DNA of 5,826 nucleotides, from contig CAYUXF010000080.1 in NCBI GenBank assembly GCA_964448755.1, forward strand, positions 1 through 5,826, given 5' to 3'. This stretch comes from CAYUXF01 sp964448755 (GTDB taxonomy: Bacteria > Margulisbacteria > Termititenacia > Termititenacales > CAYUXF01). The translations under genes were made by a program, and so were the position numbers. The notes under the pieces were generated by a model. It saw only the letters and a program-made list of their open reading frames with translations. It was not told where the DNA came from and did no database searches. Shown piece after piece: positions 1-5,175 of the stretch. Position 1 is the first letter of the stretch. Every line of letters begins with the position of its first letter.

Positions 1-238
1 CTTCAGTGCAATCACCTTGCTTGTTAGAAATAAAGAAAGCAGGATATTCATTTATGTTTTATTGTAATTATATCGTATTTTATTTCAAATATTTGCACAA
101 AGGAACTGCCGCAAAAAAGCCTAAAATAACACTAGCTATTATTTGAAATATAGGATATAGTTCTCATCGATAGTTAATTAGTTTAGTGTTTTAGATTTAG
201 TTACAGTATTTTTTTTGACGATGTTTCAGTGTTCAAAA
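1..238. other. Non-coding region, no gene supported
   Basis: I see no convincing coding sequence here. All forward frames meet stops within about 48 codons, and the short peptides do not resemble a known gene end. The stretch is strongly AT-rich. It contains an 11-bp inverted repeat described separately, and a T run (about 209-216) that runs into TTGACG at 215-220. That hexamer resembles a -35 box, but no good -10 box lies at the right distance. A promoter for the downstream RRM gene is expected somewhere here or in the next 80 bases, but I cannot place it. Confidence 0.5.
81..150. repeat. 11-bp perfect inverted repeat flanking 48 nt
   Basis: TATTTCAAATA at 81-91 is the exact reverse complement of TATTTGAAATA at 140-150. 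The enclosed 48 bases show no obvious coding content. The arms are AT-only apart from one G/C pair, so chance in such AT-rich DNA is possible. It could be a folded transcript, a pair of operator half-sites or the ends of a decayed small element. Function is unknown. Confidence 0.35.
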
Positions 239-320
239 TTCTTCCTTTAATTAATTCTTAAGATCTTTTCTCACAGTTTACTGGAGCTACTAATATCTAT
301 TAATTAATTAAAGAAAGGAG
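239..320 (+). promoter_or_regulatory. Predicted leader fold masking the RRM gene's ribosome binding site
   Basis: Bases 239-256 (TTCTTCCTTTAATTAATT) pair antiparallel with 302-319. The inner 12 pairs (245-256 with 302-313) are perfect, one C/A mismatch follows (244/314), and five more pairs include one G-U. The distal arm includes most of the Shine-Dalgarno sequence AGAAAGGAG (312-320), which lies 6 nt before ATG 327 and is otherwise close to ideal. The 45-nt loop holds a second hairpin: CTC-A-CAG (270-276) pairs with CTGGAG (281-286) around a TTTA loop, leaving one bulged A. AGAT (261-264) can also pair with ATCT (295-298). This layout suggests translation control by an RNA switch or thermosensor. 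The fold is read by eye, and no transcript start is known. Confidence 0.45.
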
Positions 321-326
321 AATATC

Positions 327-602
327 ATGCAAAATAAACTATATGTAGGTAATTTACCGTTTTCCGCTACTGAAAGTTCTATGAGAGAATTTTTTGCTGC
401 GGCCGGTACTATAACTTCAGCGACTGTTATTGTTGATAGAGAGACAAACCGTTCAAAGGGTTTTGGCTTTGTTGAAATGAGCACAGAAGCAGAAGCTACT
501 AATGCAGTTAATAATTTCAATGGTAAAGAGCTTGATGGCAGAGCTTTAAAAGTTTCTTTAGCTAAACCTAAAGAAAGCCGTCCAAGTAATAACCGCTGGT
601 AA
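327..602 (+). CDS. Single-RRM RNA-binding protein (Rbp-like RNA chaperone)
   Basis: This 91-residue protein is almost entirely one RNA recognition motif. RNP2 is LYVGNL (residues 5-10) and RNP1 is KGFGFVEM (44-51), with the aromatic residues that stack on RNA in place (Y6, F46, F48). The remaining pattern (beta-alpha-beta-beta-alpha-beta, ending GRALKVSLAKP) matches the bacterial Rbp family, which binds single-stranded RNA in the cytoplasm and is often induced by cold. The tail after the RRM is only about 10 residues (PKESRPSNNRW) and lacks the glycine-rich extension seen in some cyanobacterial members. ATG 327 has a strong Shine-Dalgarno sequence 6 nt upstream. A terminator-like hairpin follows the stop by 12 bases, so the gene may be monocistronic. 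A DEAD-box helicase lies next on the same strand, which suggests a shared RNA-remodelling role. The family is clear; the specific RNA targets are not. Confidence 0.95.
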   Translation: MQNKLYVGNLPFSATESSMREFFAAAGTITSATVIVDRETNRSKGFGFVEMSTEAEATNAVNNFNGKELDGRALKVSLAKPKESRPSNNRW

Positions 603-614
603 ATAGCGTAAGGG

Positions 615-647
615 GAGCAGTGTTTAGGCACTGCTCTTTACCTAAAC
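615..647 (+). terminator. Terminator-like hairpin with possible pseudoknot
   Basis: GAGCAGTG (615-622) pairs perfectly with CACTGCTC (629-636) across a 6-base loop TTTAGG (623-628). The stem sits 12 nt after the RRM stop codon. Three T follow (637-639), a weak T tract, so this is a plausible but not textbook intrinsic terminator. GTTTAGG (622-628) is also the exact complement of CCTAAAC (641-647), so the loop can pair with the sequence just past the stem. That could form an H-type pseudoknot or a competing hairpin. The connecting segments (0, 0 and 4 nt) are very short, so a full pseudoknot would need a few pairs to open. Confidence 0.55.
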
Positions 648-691
648 AATGTTGAGCTATCTCCCGTTAAAATTAAATTAGAACAGTTTAT

Positions 692-761
692 GGCAACTTA
701 ATAGGCGATAGAATGATATTGTGTAGATCTGGGGACAGGTCTCCTTAGTAAGTTGCTTTTT
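692..761 (+). ncRNA. Structured leader element ending in a T run (attenuator or small RNA candidate)
   Basis: Bases 693-705 pair with 744-756: eight perfect pairs GCAACTTA/TAAGTTGC, one A/G mismatch, then four more including one G-U. Inside lies a second hairpin, AGATCT (725-730) with AGGTCT (737-742), closing a GC-rich loop GGGGAC (731-736). Between the stems is a 19-nt unpaired 5' strand (706-724). Five T (757-761) follow the outer stem directly, as in an intrinsic terminator. The element lies in the 279-nt leader between the RRM and helicase genes. It could be an attenuator, a cold-responsive leader or the 3' end of a small RNA. I do not recognise it as a known RNA family. Confidence 0.4.
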
Positions 762-785
762 AAATAATAATAATGCATACTATTA

Positions 786-813
786 ATTGATCATTGTTTG
801 AGAGGTGGTCAAT
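786..813 (+). promoter_or_regulatory. Hairpin in the helicase leader
   Basis: ATTGATCA (786-793) pairs with TGGTCAAT (806-813): eight pairs, one of them G-U, around a 12-nt loop. It lies 68 nt before the helicase start. Downstream is an A-rich stretch with a CCCCC run (836-840), and then the Shine-Dalgarno AAGGA (872-876), 5 nt before ATG 882. The hairpin may be part of the folded leader or an operator for a dimeric regulator. Neither role is shown by the sequence. Confidence 0.3.
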
Positions 814-881
814 TTTACTTAGCTAAAAGATATTTCCCCCAAAAAAATAAAAAATTAAAAGTTTGAGAAAGAAGGATATTT

Positions 882-2294
882 ATGGAAATAAAGAAATTTA
901 ATGAATTGGGTCTGTCGGAGCGTTCTCTGCAGGCCATTATTAAGAAAGGTTTTGAGGAACCGACTGAGATCCAGGCTAAGACAATACCTGTTTTATTGAA
1001 AACCAATAAACACATTATTGCGCAGGCCCAAACCGGTACCGGTAAAACGGCTGCTTTTGGTCTGGTCTTTGTTGAAAAATTAAAAGCCTATCAAGAACTG
1101 CCGCAGGCCCTGGTGTTGGCGCCGACGCGCGAACTGGCGGTGCAGGTTTCTGAAGAGATCAACTCGCTCAAAGGCGATAATCCGCTGCGGGTCGTGCCGC
1201 TTTACGGCGGACAGGCGATTGGTTTACAGATCACCCAGCTAAAAAAAGGTATCGATGTGGTGGTTGGTACCCCGGGCCGTATTTTAGATCATTTGCGCAA
1301 TAAGAAGCTTAATTTAAGTCAGATCAAATATCTGGTCTTAGATGAAGCCGATGAAATGCTGAACATGGGTTTTATAGAAGATATTGAAGCTATTCTAGAA
1401 TATGCTAACAAACAGAAGCAGATGCTTTTATTTTCGGCGACAATGCCCGCTAAAATTCTGGCGTTAGTTAACAAATATATGCCGCAGTATGAATTAATTG
1501 AGGTTAAAAAGCCCAATCTGGCAAATAACCTGGTTGATCAGATATATTATGAAGTTTATCAGCGCGATAAATTTGACGCATTATGCCGAATAATTGACTT
1601 GGCGGAAGATTTTTACGGTATTGTTTTTTGCCGCACTAAAGTCGATGTTGATTATACTGTTAAGCATTTAAATGACCGCGGCTATTCGGCTGAAGCCCTG
1701 CATGGCGATATTGCGCAGTCTCAGCGTGAAAGGATCTTGAAAAACTTCAAGGCTAAAAAGACGATGATTCTAGTCGCTACCGATGTGGCGGCCAGAGGTA
1801 TTGATGTCAATAATTTAACACACGTTATTAATTATGCCTTACCGCAGGACCCGGAATCTTATGTTCACCGCATTGGCCGGACCGGCCGGGCTGGCAAAGT
1901 CGGCACAGCTATAACATTCATTACGCCGGACGAATTTCGTCGTTTATCGTTCATTAAAAAAATAGCTAAGACCGATATCCGCCGCGAAAAGGTGCCAAGT
2001 GTTAAAAAAATAATTGAGCTCAAAAAAAGTCGTTTGGCTGTTGAATTAAAAAAGATCATGGAGACAATTGATCTTTCAGAATATAAAAAGTTAGCGCAGA
2101 CTTTATTTGCAGAAGAGCAAGATCAAGGTCTGGCGCTGGCCGCTTTATTAAAATATACTCTGGCGCATGAGTTTGATCTCAGCCGCTATACTGAGATTGC
2201 CGAAGTGCAGTTTCAGCCCAAGAGCTATTCTGATCGGCGTCCGCCGGCCAGTAAAAAAAGATCTTTTTACGGCGGCAAAAGGAACAGGCGTTAA
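882..2294 (+). CDS. deaD: DEAD-box ATP-dependent RNA helicase (DeaD/CshA type)
   Basis: This 470-residue helicase carries the whole motif set: Q motif (F6 and FEEPTEIQ 24-31), motif I AQTGTGKT (49-56), Ia PTRELA (81-86), GG (109-110), Ib TPGR (130-133), II DEAD (154-157), III SAT (185-187), IV VFCRT (248-252), V ATDVAARGID (299-308) and VI HRIGRTGRAG (329-338). It uses ATP to unwind short RNA duplexes, typically in ribosome assembly and mRNA turnover during cold growth. Residues 370-440 resemble the dimerisation segment of DeaD/CshA proteins. The end (441-470) is a short basic tail, with no DbpA-type RNA-binding domain as found in the longer E. coli protein. Start ATG 882 has AAGGA 5 nt upstream. 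A 279-nt folded leader precedes it, suggesting RNA-level regulation. The hydrolase gene follows after about 31 bp, probably in the same transcript. Choosing between deaD and cshA as the name is a matter of convention here. Confidence 0.97.
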   Translation: MEIKKFNELGLSERSLQAIIKKGFEEPTEIQAKTIPVLLKTNKHIIAQAQTGTGKTAAFGLVFVEKLKAYQELPQALVLAPTRELAVQVSEEINSLKGDNPLRVVPLYGGQAIGLQITQLKKGIDVVVGTPGRILDHLRNKKLNLSQIKYLVLDEADEMLNMGFIEDIEAILEYANKQKQMLLFSATMPAKILALVNKYMPQYELIEVKKPNLANNLVDQIYYEVYQRDKFDALCRIIDLAEDFYGIVFCRTKVDVDYTVKHLNDRGYSAEALHGDIAQSQRERILKNFKAKKTMILVATDVAARGIDVNNLTHVINYALPQDPESYVHRIGRTGRAGKVGTAITFITPDEFRRLSFIKKIAKTDIRREKVPSVKKIIELKKSRLAVELKKIMETIDLSEYKKLAQTLFAEEQDQGLALAALLKYTLAHEFDLSRYTEIAEVQFQPKSYSDRRPPASKKRSFYGGKRNRR

Positions 2295-2311
2295 TTTTTA
2301 ATTTTATTAAA

Positions 2312-2316
2312 AGGTG
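2312..2316 (+). promoter_or_regulatory. Ribosome binding site that favours a TTG start
   Basis: AGGTG (2312-2316) is complementary to the 16S rRNA 3' end and sits 9 nt before TTG 2326. The only earlier in-frame start, GTG 2314, overlaps this same motif and has only A/T-rich sequence without a purine-rich site upstream. I therefore prefer TTG 2326. The choice changes the protein by only four residues. Confidence 0.5.
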
Positions 2317-2325
2317 TTTTCTGTT

Positions 2326-3276
2326 TTGAAAATAATAAAAAAAACAATTTGGTTTCTTTTAATTATTATTCTGGTAATACTTTTTTTATTATTTATTAAA
2401 TTGCCGGTTTTTTTCACTATTAAACAGCCCGAGCTGCCGCTTGATCTAAATAACTATATTGTTAAAAAAGAACAAGCGGTGGCCGATCTTGTGCCTGGTG
2501 CTGAAAAAAAGATCAACTGGCATTATCGCGATCAAAGAAAAACCGAATATGCCTTGGTCTATTTGCATGGCTATACCGGTTGTCGCCAGGATCTTTTTCC
2601 GCTGCTGGATATTGTGGCTAATAATATAGGTGCTAATGTTTTTTATACCCGTTTTAAAGAACATGGGTTAAATAATGGTGAAACACTTCATCTGGCCAGC
2701 GCTAGTGATTGGCTCAATGATGGGGTAGAGGCTTTAAGAATAGGCCAGCGGCTGGGCGATAAAGTTATTTTGGTTGGTTTTTCTACAGGCGCTTCTGTGG
2801 CGGCCTGGCTGGTGGATAATTATCAAAAAGATATTGAGCTCTTGGTCCTGATCTCTCCTAATTTTGGTCCGGTAGATAAAAGCGCTTATTTGTTACGGAC
2901 GCCTTTGCGTAAAATCATGTTAAATTTATTAATTGGCAAATATCGAACGATCGAATCTGAATATCCTTTATATAAAAAATACTGGATCTTTCATTATCGT
3001 TCTTTTTCTTTAATTGATATGATGGATTTGGTGGTTTTGGCGCAAAAAGTAAAATGGCAAGAAATTAAAATCCCGACATTGGTTATTTATACGGAAAATG
3101 ATGATCTGATCGATCTGGTAAAAGTGAAAAATATTTTTCAACAAATTAAAACTGTTAATAAAAAGATAGTTAATATTTCAGAAGCAAAGTCACATATTTT
3201 GGCTGGTTCAATAATTTCGCCTTTACAGACTGGCTTTGTGGCAGAGAAAATAACTAATTTTATTAAAGAACAATAA
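2326..3276 (+). CDS. Membrane-anchored alpha/beta hydrolase (serine hydrolase)
   Basis: The protein has 316 residues from TTG 2326, or 320 from GTG 2314. Numbering here is from TTG. Residues about 7-31 form one hydrophobic segment after a short basic start, which suggests an N-terminal membrane anchor with the catalytic domain outside the cytoplasm or at the membrane face. The alpha/beta hydrolase fold shows LHGYTG (80-85) as the oxyanion-hole loop, the nucleophile elbow GFSTG (151-155) with Ser153, an acid in YTENDDLID (Asp259 or Asp260) and His290 in AKSHILAG. This resembles carboxylesterase and lysophospholipase-like families (serine aminopeptidase S33-type fold), but the substrate cannot be read from sequence. 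It begins about 31 bp after the helicase stop and is likely co-transcribed. No terminator is evident after it. Fold and catalytic serine are well supported, function is not. Confidence 0.88.
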   Translation: MKIIKKTIWFLLIIILVILFLLFIKLPVFFTIKQPELPLDLNNYIVKKEQAVADLVPGAEKKINWHYRDQRKTEYALVYLHGYTGCRQDLFPLLDIVANNIGANVFYTRFKEHGLNNGETLHLASASDWLNDGVEALRIGQRLGDKVILVGFSTGASVAAWLVDNYQKDIELLVLISPNFGPVDKSAYLLRTPLRKIMLNLLIGKYRTIESEYPLYKKYWIFHYRSFSLIDMMDLVVLAQKVKWQEIKIPTLVIYTENDDLIDLVKVKNIFQQIKTVNKKIVNISEAKSHILAGSIISPLQTGFVAEKITNFIKEQ

Positions 3277-3299
3277 TTTAATATAAAAAGTTTAAATAA

Positions 3300-3336
3300 C
3301 TGGCATATATTTTTTTGTCTTGTTAAACTGCGCTTA
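3300..3336 (+). promoter_or_regulatory. Candidate promoter giving a leaderless transcript
   Basis: An extended -10 box, TG-T-TAAACT (3321-3329), lies so that the usual start position (+1, with the hexamer at -12 to -7) falls exactly on A3336, the first base of the next gene's ATG. A moderate -35 box, CTGGCA (3300-3305, four of six matches to TTGACA), stands 18 bp upstream of the hexamer. No Shine-Dalgarno sequence precedes ATG 3336, and a TAA in that frame at 3324-3326 rules out an earlier start. The two facts together point to leaderless translation. This is a prediction from spacing only. Confidence 0.35.
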
Positions 3337-5156
3337 TGAATTCTTCTATTTATTATAATAGTGATTATCTTAAAGATCTCTATGATGAGACTGTTTATCG
3401 TATCCCTATTGATCTTGGTTTTAGCTGTCCTAACCGCAATGCTGACGGCAGTGGCGGCTGTGTTTTTTGTGCCGAACACGGTGGGCGTTCTATGCAGACC
3501 ATGAGCCAGAATACACTGACCGAACAGATCGAAACGGCACTGGATTTTGCCAGGCGGCGGTATAAGGCCAAAAAATTCATGGCGTATTTTCAGGCTTACT
3601 CGGCTCAGTTTTCTTTAGCCGACCAAAAACTTTATCGTGAAATTATCAAGAAATATAAATTTAAAGTTGTCACAATTGCAGCCCGGCCAGATTCTCTGGA
3701 AAAAGAAGGGTATCGTTTTTTGCAGCAGTTTTCAAAAGAGGTGGATCTTTGGCTTGAGCTGGGTATCCAGACGGTTCACAACAAAACCTTAAAATTAATT
3801 AACCGTGGTCATACCTGGCAACAAAGTAAAAACGCTATACTTAAATTAAATAAACCGGGTATCAAAGTTGCTGTGCATGTGATCATTGGTCTGCCTGGTG
3901 AAAATGAAAAAGATATTTTAAAAACAGCTAAAACTTTGGCAAAGTTGCCGTTGGCCGGGATCAAGATCCATAATCTGCATGTTTTAAAAAATACTAAATT
4001 GGCAGAAATTTATCAAAAAGAAAAATTTAAAACTTTTAATGAATATCAGTATGCGGAGATATTAATGCCGTTTCTCCGCCACTTGCCGCCAAAACTGCCT
4101 GTGATGAGGATTTCTACTGATTCTATAAAAGAAGATATTTTAGCGCCTCATTGGCAGATGAATAAATGCAGCTTTTTAGAGTACATTCAACAACAGATGA
4201 TCTATCGCGAATATGCGCAGGGAGATCTTTTTAGAAAGAATACTCTGTTCAAAGGTTCTGGGACTGTCTCTAAAAACAGCGCTGTTTTTGAGAAAGTTAT
4301 GACGGCGGATGGTTCCTGGACATACTGGAATAGTGCAGTCCGCGAACATTATCATTCGGCTGTTGGTGCTCTTAAAGAAGCTCGCGAAAAGTATCTAGTG
4401 CCTTCAGAACTTGAAAAATTATTAAACTCATCCCCCGGCCCCCTCTCTTTAAAGAGAGGGGGAGGAATGCGAGCTTGTGAGCAGGAGGGGGTGAGTTTGC
4501 TCGATGTCTGCTTTGGTCTTGGCTATAACTCTTTGGCTGCGCTTGATGTTGCGCTCAAAAGTAACACACCGCTAAATATTTATGCGCTGGAAATTGATAA
4601 ACAGGTGGTCGGTGCGGCGGCTAAAGATCTGCAATTAAAAGAGCAACTCTCTTTTGACAGTAAAAAACTCTTAAGCGATCTCTATAAAAAAGGCGAGGCT
4701 AAAATAGGGAAGTGTGTGGTGAAGATATTCTGGGGTGATGCCCGCTATACTATCGGGCAAATAGGTCAAAATTCTATTGATCTGATCTATCTAGATGCAT
4801 TTTCTACCAATCGCAATAGTGAGCTCTGGACTGTCGATTTTTTTAACCAGCTCAAAGCTGTTATGAAAAGATCGGCCAGTTTGTATACTTATTGTGCCGC
4901 TATTCCGGTGCGTTCTGGTTTATTAGCGGCTGGCTTTTACATAGGAGAGACGACACCGATCGGCCGTTTGCGCGGTGGTACGGTAGCCGCCTTAATAAAG
5001 GAGAATATCAAAAAACAGATACCGGCTGCCGAACAGCTTTTATATAAAACGCCGCGCGGAATCCCTTACCGCGATCCTTTTCATGTCTGGACAAATAAAC
5101 AGATCTTGCGCCGGCGTGAAGAAAATTTGCTAGAATTGAAAAATAAAAATATTTAA
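3336..5156 (+). CDS. mnmL-mnmD: Bifunctional MnmL-type radical SAM / MnmD tRNA methyltransferase fusion
   Basis: The 606-residue protein has two domains. Residues 1 to about 300 match the YtqA/YhcC (TIGR01212) radical SAM family: the cluster cysteines are C31, C42 and C45 in a CPNR...GGCxFC setting, with YFQAYSAQ (84-91), ELGIQT (141-146), INRGHTW (155-161) and IGLPGE (184-189). Residues about 320-595 match MnmD, the methyltransferase half of MnmC: TADGSWTYW (323-331), EHYHSAVGA (337-345), SAM-binding LLDVCFGLGYNS (388-399), GDAR (467-470), YLDAF (485-489) with D487 at the position of E. coli MnmC's catalytic Asp, and GIPYRDP (575-581). Members of the radical SAM family, renamed MnmL, help convert cmnm5s2U to nm5s2U at tRNA position 34; MnmD then methylates nm5 to mnm5. 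The fusion likely does both final steps. Residues 365-387 are an inserted palindromic repeat. The start lacks a Shine-Dalgarno sequence; nnrE follows after 19 bp. Confidence 0.9.
   Translation: MNSSIYYNSDYLKDLYDETVYRIPIDLGFSCPNRNADGSGGCVFCAEHGGRSMQTMSQNTLTEQIETALDFARRRYKAKKFMAYFQAYSAQFSLADQKLYREIIKKYKFKVVTIAARPDSLEKEGYRFLQQFSKEVDLWLELGIQTVHNKTLKLINRGHTWQQSKNAILKLNKPGIKVAVHVIIGLPGENEKDILKTAKTLAKLPLAGIKIHNLHVLKNTKLAEIYQKEKFKTFNEYQYAEILMPFLRHLPPKLPVMRISTDSIKEDILAPHWQMNKCSFLEYIQQQMIYREYAQGDLFRKNTLFKGSGTVSKNSAVFEKVMTADGSWTYWNSAVREHYHSAVGALKEAREKYLVPSELEKLLNSSPGPLSLKRGGGMRACEQEGVSLLDVCFGLGYNSLAALDVALKSNTPLNIYALEIDKQVVGAAAKDLQLKEQLSFDSKKLLSDLYKKGEAKIGKCVVKIFWGDARYTIGQIGQNSIDLIYLDAFSTNRNSELWTVDFFNQLKAVMKRSASLYTYCAAIPVRSGLLAAGFYIGETTPIGRLRGGTVAALIKENIKKQIPAAEQLLYKTPRGIPYRDPFHVWTNKQILRRREENLLELKNKNI
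4424..4498 (+). repeat. GC-rich palindromic repeat element inserted in frame within mnmD
   Basis: A 24-bp perfect palindrome (4439-4462; left arm CCCCCTCTCTTT) sits inside outer inverted arms: AAACTCA (4424-4430) plus CCCCC (4432-4436) pair with GGGGG (4487-4491) plus TGAGTTT (4492-4498), with only T4431 bulged. The inserted part is best taken as 4428-4496, 69 nt or 23 codons, adding residues 365-387 (SSPGPLSLKRGG... to EQEGVS). It is G/C-rich in AT-rich surroundings, contains no in-frame stop and keeps the frame. It lies between the EHYHSAVGA helix and the SAM-binding strand LLDVCFG, where a surface loop is expected. This resembles dispersed palindromic elements that enter genes in frame, such as the Rickettsia palindromic elements. 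No T run follows, so it is not a terminator. Confidence 0.8.
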
Positions 5157-5164
5157 CAATAAAT

Positions 5165-5171
5165 GGAGAGG
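5165..5171 (+). promoter_or_regulatory. Ribosome binding site supporting TTG start of nnrE
   Basis: GGAGAGG (5165-5171) lies just before TTG 5176, with the GGAG core 7 nt from the start codon. The next residues, KYCSIEEIKAREQLAINNG, match the usual beginning of the YjeF N-terminal domain. The next in-frame ATG (5251-5253, codon 26) would remove that conserved beginning. The TTG start is therefore well supported. Confidence 0.75.
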
Positions 5172-5175
5172 CAAA

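Noticed and set aside
1..51. Minus-strand reading frame from an ATG at 51 down to the window edge, with a hydrophobic start (MNILLSLFL...) and TATAAT on the minus strand at 72-67
   Set aside because: Only 17 codons are visible, there is no Shine-Dalgarno sequence, and no good -35 box sits at proper spacing. It could be the start of a divergent gene, but this cannot be supported from the window.
215..264. TTGACG (215-220) as the -35 box of the RRM gene promoter
   Set aside because: No hexamer at 15-19 bp downstream matches TATAAT better than three of six, and TAAGAT (259-264) is much too far away.
706..744. Fluoride (crcB-type) riboswitch suggested by GGCGATA-like bases
   Set aside because: The characteristic downstream conserved segment and pseudoknot of that family are not visible, and the downstream gene is a helicase rather than a fluoride exporter.
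753..783. TTGCTT (753-758) with TACTAT (778-783) as the helicase promoter
   Set aside because: The -35 match is poor (three of six), the spacing is 19 bp, and the TG upstream is one base out of place for an extended -10. Too weak to list.
3277..3320. Intrinsic terminator after the hydrolase gene, suggested by a seven-T run (3310-3316)
   Set aside because: Only short AU-rich pairings precede the T run, with no GC-containing stem.
4439..4462. Palindrome within the MnmD domain as a transcription terminator or a gene boundary
   Set aside because: No T run follows on either strand, the reading frame continues without a stop, and conserved MnmD segments lie on both sides. An inserted repeat explains it better.
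4467..5156. Internal start at ATG 4467 after a purine-rich stretch, making a separate methyltransferase gene
   Set aside because: The purine run touches the ATG with no spacer and is part of the repeat element. The start would drop the conserved MnmD segments at residues 323-345.
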